A stretch of 64,000 bases of DNA from Siphonodentalium dalli (Eukaryota > Mollusca > Scaphopoda > Gadilida > Siphonodentaliidae), in contig CP136066.1 in NCBI GenBank assembly GCA_032622095.1, forward strand, positions 65,256,609-65,320,608, in the 5' to 3' direction. The notes beneath the pieces were generated by a model. It ran no database searches, was not told the DNA's origin, and saw nothing but the letters and a program-made list of their open reading frames with translations. The position numbers were made by a program, and so were the translations under genes. This document shows positions 58,086-64,000 of this stretch, one piece after another; positions within the stretch are counted from its first letter, which is position 1; each line of letters starts with the position of its first letter.

Positions 58086-58549
58086 GAGTCTCTGCGGCCA
58101 CTTTTTGTTCTTGTTAACAAGTGAAATAAATTAGAGGAGACATTAAGAAAGATAATTAGTGTGGCGAAGTTGAGTCCTGGGGGGTGCAGAGGTTGACCAA
58201 TATCTCCTGGACTATAAGGCAACCATCAAATTTCCAAATGAGAAAGTTTTTAACATATAGTCGGGGATGAGACAGATACAATGAATGGATATTCCGTGCA
58301 TGCATGGTGATGGTACATGTATTATGGGAAACCGTGAGACGTTTCTGTGCTGGAAACGGCGGTATCTCAATCGGAAGGGAAGTCTAACCAGGGGCGTCGG
58401 AAGCAGCCATTATAAAAGGGACACAGCTGCCACAAAAGTCCACTTTTTGAGTCAGACGTATTGGCATAAATCATGATAAATGCCGAAAACGCACAATGTG
58501 GGGCATACCACGTATTTCCATGTTACACTCTTATAATTATTTTTTCCTT

Positions 58550-58755
58550 ATAGGTCTTGATCAATACCAGCTGGTTTTGATAAAAACCCATTGGTTTTGA
58601 GCCAACAATACCCGTTGGTTTTGATCAAAACTCATTGGTATTTAGCCAATAATTCTGCTTTCGATCCAAATAAAATCAAGTGGTGTTGAGTCATTCATGC
58701 TGGTTTTGATCATACCATCTTGGTTTTGAATCAGCCATCTTCTGGTTTTGGAGAT
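58550..58755. repeat. Degenerate TGGTTTTGATCAAAA repeat
   Basis: About eight variants of CATTGGTTTTGAgCCAA and CTGGTTTTGATCA spaced 20-30 bp apart. Diverged minisatellite. Confidence 0.75.
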
Positions 58756-59404
58756 ATCATTTGGGACTTCAACAGCGGTTTATATCGTCCCGGTATCTGT
58801 TGTCCAATTAATTGTATAGAACTAAAGCACGATATTTCGCAAAAGATCTGTTCCGTTGAATAACAACCTGCCTGTACTCTCTTTCTTAATTGGGCACCCT
58901 GGTGTTTTATCGCTAAGGTTTCTTTGCAATGACCAAATTGTAGTCCCTGGAGACTCGCGTGCTTATAGGATACATTTCGGTAAGTCATTCCTTTGTCTTA
59001 TATTCAAAGTTTGTCAGCAGATTTAAAGCGAGATATTATAGTCAATCCTCATGTCTTTCTTAGTAACTCCAGTAATTCTACACCATTGTCATATTCGGCG
59101 TACACTATATGTGAGTACATCACGCGCGTTATATACATTCAGGCGACCAACTCGCGGCATGAAATGTACCGCACATATGTACTTGAGAAGTTCGATATAT
59201 TTATTTCACCTTAACAAGTTATAACACTTCAATGCGAATTTTTCAAATGTATGTATATAAGCCGTATGAGTCTTTCTTTTATTTATCACCGTATTTCCTC
59301 TCGAAACGTGACAGATGCGATGCATGTATAAGCTTAATTATGGGCATACTCATTCATATGCCGATTTAGTCCAAATGTATGTGCAAGAACCTACATAAAA
59401 GCAT
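58756..59404. other. No recognisable feature
   Basis: Short frames on both strands, nothing recognised. Confidence 0.45.
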
Positions 59405-59495
59405 TTATCAAAAATTGTTGCGGATTTGAACCCTCATCGCCAGCGCTGGGGTGCGAGACAGCTTGGAGTTGCACCCGACTGAGCCACCGAGCCCC
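59405..59495 (-). repeat. tRNA-derived SINE-like head
   Basis: On the minus strand GGTGGCTCAGTCGGGTGCA holds TGGCTCAGTCGG, a perfect A box (TRGCNNAGYNGG). About 45 bp on, GGGTTCAAATCC is a good B box. The T arm and acceptor do not pair, so it is not an intact tRNA gene; a tRNA-derived SINE is the likely explanation. The 3' body would extend toward 59330 and was not recognised. Confidence 0.5.
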
Positions 59496-59608
59496 CCCCT
59501 CTACGCATTGGTGGATTATTGTTGGGTGTCTGGTTATAGTTGTGTTCCCTTATTTGTTTCAGCTGATATATATACAATGACGTCTCACGACGTGGTTTGA
59601 TTTAGCAG

Positions 59609-61496
59609 GGACGTGCATGGGAGGCTCGTCCAACTTGGAATTTCCAACTGCAAACCCAGCCTCTGAACATGGTCAACATTTTCAATTCCATTTGCGGCAA
59701 CATTAGGTTATGATTTTCCAATAGGTACTTCTTTACTTTCCACATATTTGGACAGTTTAACCTGACACACGCAATGGTTGGAAATGTGCCAACTGATGGC
59801 CTATCGGTCCAAAATGCTGACAGAAACTATATATATATATAGGAAATTCCGAAAATATTCGATTTTTTTGTTTTAAAAAAAACAATCAATTGATCACCAA
59901 ATACATGTTGGAATATCACAATATCAGAAAACTGTCAGACTATTTTGTGTCGGGCTTAAAATTTCCCACTGCTGACAATGTTGATCAACAGATGGGCGGG
60001 GTGAGACACAACAACACCCACCAATCTGTCGCCAGGTTTTGAACTAAATTTTGCAATCATTACGCGCGCCGCGTGTATACTAATGTGCACATTCTTGTTT
60101 CGCCTGGGCGCTGCCATATTCTATTTATAGAATGTTAATTATTGGGACACACTAAAAGTTGTAGTGCGACCCCGAAACTGAGCTGTAGTGCGACCCCGAG
60201 GCCGATAAAAGGTGTAGTTGAGAATTTCAATTTCGTTTATTGGCGTTTACATTATGTCAATAATGTTGATTTTTGGTTTGTGATAAGCTATGCCAATTAC
60301 AAATAACAGAAATGAAAAAGATTCTATAATTGCAATCATGGGTATATAATATATGACCTTAAGCGCGTTACCATTTCTGACTATGGTGTTCTTGTCTTAA
60401 AGTATCACCTATAAGTTGGGGGTCGTTGTATAGCTATACAACCACACTGCGGCGTCTGGCAGAAAATGACAACTCTGTCAAACACAGAGAGGGAATGTGT
60501 CACGGACAATCGACCGGGAGTTTCGATAATACAGTTCCGGCAAATTGCTTCCGCGAAATGCATGCTACCGAAATATGATTATGCAATATTTGGGAAGCGA
60601 TCGATGGAACGGAACGCGATACATGTTTCCGGAATATTTGCCAGACATAATAGGTTTGATCAAAAGTGTTCAGTCGTGAAGTCTTATTTCCTGGAAATTC
60701 GCACGGGCATTGTGATCTTATAGCGGATCATCGTACACCTGACATGGATCCGCGATGGCTGACCCAGACCGTGTCATTATGCCGTGTCCTTCGCTTTTAC
60801 TGCGCACTGCGTCACTTCCGGCTTTATTATCTGTTAAACAGTTAGGTGATGTTTTCAGTTTCAGCCTACTGAACAAAAGAATTCACACCTGTAGCTTCTG
60901 ACATGGAATCGATATCGCTAAATACGTTCGACTGTCCTTATAACTTAGTGAGCGCGTGGTCACAGTTTTGTGTGTACACACAGTGACACACTCAAAATGT
61001 CCAAGATTGGGTCACATGGATATTATACAGATAATAATACACACCGAATCTGTGTGCCCATCGTGACTACCCCTCCCCGCACATGCCGCCACTAACCCAC
61101 CTAACCCCTACTTTGACAAAATGAAACGCCCAACCAAAATATATATTATGCACAAAACAAAGAAACAAACCACAATGATTCTGTAGTTTCAAAATGTAAT
61201 GCGCACCATAATTTCATTGCTTTTAGACCAACAGTGGCATATATTTCTACCTTTTGGTCAAAATGTGTGTCAGAAATTACCGTTAGTTGGAAGTTTTCAA
61301 AACTTAGGGGGTGTCTGATTGTGAACATTTTCAACTGTTGGAAATTTTGAGTATTAGTGTAGTTGGAAAATTGCAACTCAAGGGGGCACAAATGGTATTT
61401 CGCGAACATATGATATTTGTCTGGTTCAAGGAGGCGAGGGTGCAGTTGGAGAATCCAATGTGGACAAAAGAGGCACCCACCCTCTAACCACGTCCA
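59609..61496. mobile_element. Possible hAT-like element
   Basis: Left end CAGGGACGTGCATGGGAGGC, then TCCAACTTGGAATTTCCAACTG. The right end inverted reads CATGGACGTGGTTAGAGGGT, then GTCCACATTGGATTCTCCAACTG. The order and wording agree over about 55 bp. No matching 8-bp flanks were found, and the interior (with a short TGTAGTGCGACCCCGA duplication at 60160-60200) has no transposase. May instead be two separate family members in opposite orientation. Confidence 0.4.
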
Positions 61497-61608
61497 TGAC
61501 GGTGATATCTATCGGCATGCAATTTCGGAGGAGTGCAATTTGCTGTTCTAACAACGATAGATCCGCCCTGTGTAACTCCTCGAACCCTTGTTCAGACTGA
61601 TACGCAGC

Positions 61609-61900
61609 TTAACCATGTCATGACGGGAGCTGCGATGGCGCGACATTAAAGACCCTGTGCCAATGCATTCTCTTATATATGCGACCATAGGTCGCCTCGC
61701 ATATATAAGAGATTGCATAGGCCTAAAAAAAATTATAAATTTTTCATACATTCTTTAACATTTTTTATCATTTTTTGTCATATTTTTAACATTCTATAAC
61801 AATTATCATCTTTTCTTAAACTCTGTAACAATTTTATCATTTTTTATCATTGTTTCTTACATTCTTTATCAATTTATTACTTTTTTCTCACACGTTATTT
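61609..61900 (+). mobile_element. MITE family B, chimeric and right-truncated
   Basis: TTAA (61609-61612) then CCATGTCATGACGGGAGCTG and CGACATTAAAGACCCTGTGC. Next a complete foldback with the family A loop (GCGACCATAGGTCGC), then a long T-rich spacer with ACATTCTTTAACA words as in family A. No right end is found. Confidence 0.72.
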
Positions 61901-63215
61901 GTCGACCTATTTAGATATATCAAACTTGGCAAGAGTGAATAATTATTAGGTTAAAATGCGAAATTAAGATTCCGTGCCGCTTTGGTGATATATTGATAAT
62001 AAACGACACGCGCTTCTACCCATGTCCATCATAAGACATTGGTCTATGCCTTCGTGCATATTGCACAAAAACACACTAGATACCGACGATAATGAATCGC
62101 AAATCCCCCCTCCCCCATGCCGCCCCTGACAATATATTCTGTTACATATAATGATTTATGTCGAAGCGACATCCGATCGATTCGCTAATACACCGTCTGA
62201 AGAACAAAGCCCTAAGGTACGAAGATAGAATTATCGTCAGCCGTAACAGGTTGTTGTAAAACAAGGAACCAGAGACGTTGTATCAATCCGGAGCAATATC
62301 CACAATTTCTTTTGCGTAAATTATATCATCAAAAACGCCCTGATAAAACGCAAATCGCGAATTAGCCTCGAGCCAAAGTGTCGTCTATTCCCGCGAATTA
62401 ATGTAGCCTCTAGCCAAAGTGTAGTCAATTCTCATTCTGTATGAAGCATTTACAGTTTAAGAGTGGTAATTTGGAATTGGACATAAATCTGATTACGTTT
62501 GCCGTTGGATCTCATTTTCTTGATATTCGGTGTTTTCACATTACGCGAAATTCATATCCTAATTGAGTTCGCGCGAGAAAAGGCCAGCGGCCAGGGAGAG
62601 TGTCAGAACCGTAAACAAATTTGTCTCCGCAATTTATCCTACAGAAACAGTGTAATGAGGCATAGCATCGAAAATTGGGCACCAATGATTGTCTTTCTAT
62701 CGATAATGGCCACGAATGATATCAATTTACATTAAGTATCGTGGTCCTGGACAGATGGGATGTGACCAGCCAGAGAAGCTCAGTTTACTCTTCCCTGACT
62801 TTGTGGAATCTGTTCATTGCCTTCTTCAATTCTTTGTTATTTCATTTCCATATATTTTGGTTTCCTTTTCCTATGTTGATGTCATCGTTCTGTCAACGGG
62901 TTCTTTAGAATAAAATAGAAGATAATGAAAATAACAAAAGCAACACAAATCACATAAACAAACAACCAAACTAAAAGTACATAAAACCAAAAACATTTCG
63001 TGGAACATTTCTATATCACTATATAACTAACCATTGCGTGCCATAATTTTTACGACGTGCACATGTTCCCATCTCTGAATATCCCGACCATTTAGGATAA
63101 ATAAGCAAAACAAATAAATATATATAAACAAATTGTGACACAACAAACATCAAAGAACCACGTTGCATTAAAGCCACTTAATAATTGATTGGGTATTTAG
63201 ATATGTGATACAGTG
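61901..63215. other. No recognised gene; one short duplication
   Basis: TAGCCTCGAGCCAAAGTGT at 62364 recurs as TAGCCTCTAGCCAAAGTGT at 62404. Two open frames (62499-62735 and 62716-62913) are unrecognised. Confidence 0.45.
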
Positions 63216-63380
63216 TACAGTAATGCCCTAAATAATCGACTCCTTAACCACAGAAGAATTATGGGTAACTTTTCAGGATTTAGTCGGAAATATGGCTTGT
63301 TGCCATTCATAGGAAAGCTCTGAAAAGTTACCCATAATTCTGCTGCGGTTAAGGAGTCGATTACTTAGGGCATTACTGTA
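63216..63380 (-). mobile_element. TA-duplicating MITE, copy 2
   Basis: TA (63216-63217) and TA (63379-63380) around a 161-bp element with ends CAGTAATGCCCTAAATAATC and inverse. Inverted repeats extend to AACCACAG. The interior matches that of 14251-14402 in reverse complement (GGCTTGTTGCCATTCAT), so it is inserted the other way round. It keeps a second foldback pair (TTATGGGTAACTTTTCAG with CTGAAAAGTTACCCATAA), one arm of which copy 1 has lost. Confidence 0.88.
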
Positions 63381-63525
63381 TATTAGCCTTATGGTACATC
63401 TTCCTCGGGAGACAGGCAAAACAGCGGCAGCGTACCTGACAGAGTGTTGTTCGATAACCCTTTTCGTTCGTATATATAGCTGATGGTTTCAAAGCAGATA
63501 TTCCATTGTCATATTCTATTTTTAT

Positions 63526-63768
63526 TTAAACCTTTGACGACGAGAGGTGCGCTGGTGCAGCATTGGATATCCTGTGCCAATCCATGTTATTATATATGCG
63601 AGTATCTCACAATGAGCCTCGTATATATGAGAGAATGCACTGGCTTGCAATGTCAATGTAAATATTGTTAGTCCAATGTAATATATATGCGAGGCTCCCT
63701 GTATGAAAGAATCCATTGGCACGGGGTTTTCGCAAAATTGCAGGAAGCTCCAGTCGTGGAAGGGTTAA
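63526..63768 (+). mobile_element. MITE family B, last copy
   Basis: TTAA (63526-63529) and TTAA (63765-63768) enclose 235 bp starting ACCTTTGACGACGAGAGGTG and ending GAAGCTCCAGTCGTGGAAGG then G. Foldbacks decayed, spacer TGTCAATGTAAATATTGTTA. Confidence 0.78.
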
Positions 63769-64000
63769 TGATATTCGTACAATGTTTAATACCATGAGGA
63801 AAATCTCCATTTCATGAAGAAAAACCATTATCATGTGTTTAACTACTTTTAGTCCTCTAAATATTTTTTGTCAGGGACCTGTCATAAAAAAACTAAACCA
63901 AAATTTGAAAGTTACTTGAGAGGCCAAAATTACAAATCTGTAACTGATCTTGTCCGATTTAGAACTCGAAATCATGCATTACCGGTGGAGGCTGGAATAT
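63769..64000. other. No recognisable feature
   Basis: AT-rich end of the window. Confidence 0.45.

Larger units (their letters stand above)
53221..58214. repeat. Imperfect palindrome of about 5 kb
   Basis: The left arm, from TAGTCCAGGAGATATTGGTC (53221), and the right arm, ending in its inverse (58214), are reverse complements along their length. Anchor pairs: CAAGATGGCGGCC 53893 with 57594; GTGCGCCGAATAGTCA 54641 with 56842; CGGTGCTAG 55353 with 56268; TTCAAGAAA 55647 with 55950. Summed coordinates stay between about 111430 and 111620, so the centre is near 55800. Arms are about 91% identical in the 53897-54160 core by hand count and less elsewhere, with indels. No transposase is recognised. 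Confidence 0.92.

Overview
The window looks like a gene-poor, AT-rich stretch of eukaryotic nuclear DNA, most likely from an animal and possibly a marine invertebrate. The species guess is inference from repeat style only (many short foldback transposons, several minisatellites, TA/GA/poly-G microsatellites). I recognise no protein-coding exon, no rRNA and no intact tRNA gene. The longest open frames are either carried by tandem repeats whose unit length is a multiple of three, or are unrecognisable and about as long as chance would give.

What fills the window is repeats, and they are related to one another. (1) Families of short non-autonomous DNA transposons have ends duplicating TTAA, in the style of piggyBac-like MITEs. 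Family A (TIR CCCTTTACCCAACA) is at 2766-3125, 3653-4050 and 27088-27452. Family B (TIR CCCTTTCATGACGGGAGCTG) is at 15526, 17856, 30147, 48230, 61609 and 63526. A third type (TIR AGGGGTACTGTAC) is at 28857 and 35482. Families A and B share the same internal foldback module. (2) TA-duplicating elements are at 14251, 63216 and a 2.1 kb element at 50317-52444. (3) There are hAT-like elements with poly-G or CAGGGACGT-type ends at 8401-10056 and, less surely, 59609-61496. (4) Isolated near-perfect hairpins lie at 6936, 22475 and 26467, with weaker ones at 19899 and 16438-16912.

Five tandem arrays punctuate the window: 47 bp x ~65 at 10407-13476, 66 bp x ~23 at 20335-21855, 48 bp x ~19 at 30851-31769, 37 bp x ~47 at 34845-37169 and 27 bp x ~9 at 45527-45773. 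Long-unit arrays lie at 39900-41600 and 45830-47860. The 37-bp satellite is built from the terminal repeat of MITE family B, each unit bounded by TTAA, and the 66-bp satellite runs directly into a copy of another dispersed element (family E). The 47-bp satellite carries TGAGTCA (the AP-1 consensus) in most units.

The largest single structure is an imperfect ~5 kb palindrome at 53221-58214. Its arms carry a roughly 170-bp sub-repeat containing YY1-like CAAGATGGCGGC motifs. Several insertions can be proved inside the window because an empty paralogous site is also present (MITE B at 48230 against 48079; the poly-G element at 8401 against 24305; the TTAA element within the 37-bp array). No genes cooperate here. 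The story is of transposon ends seeding satellites and of repeated nesting.
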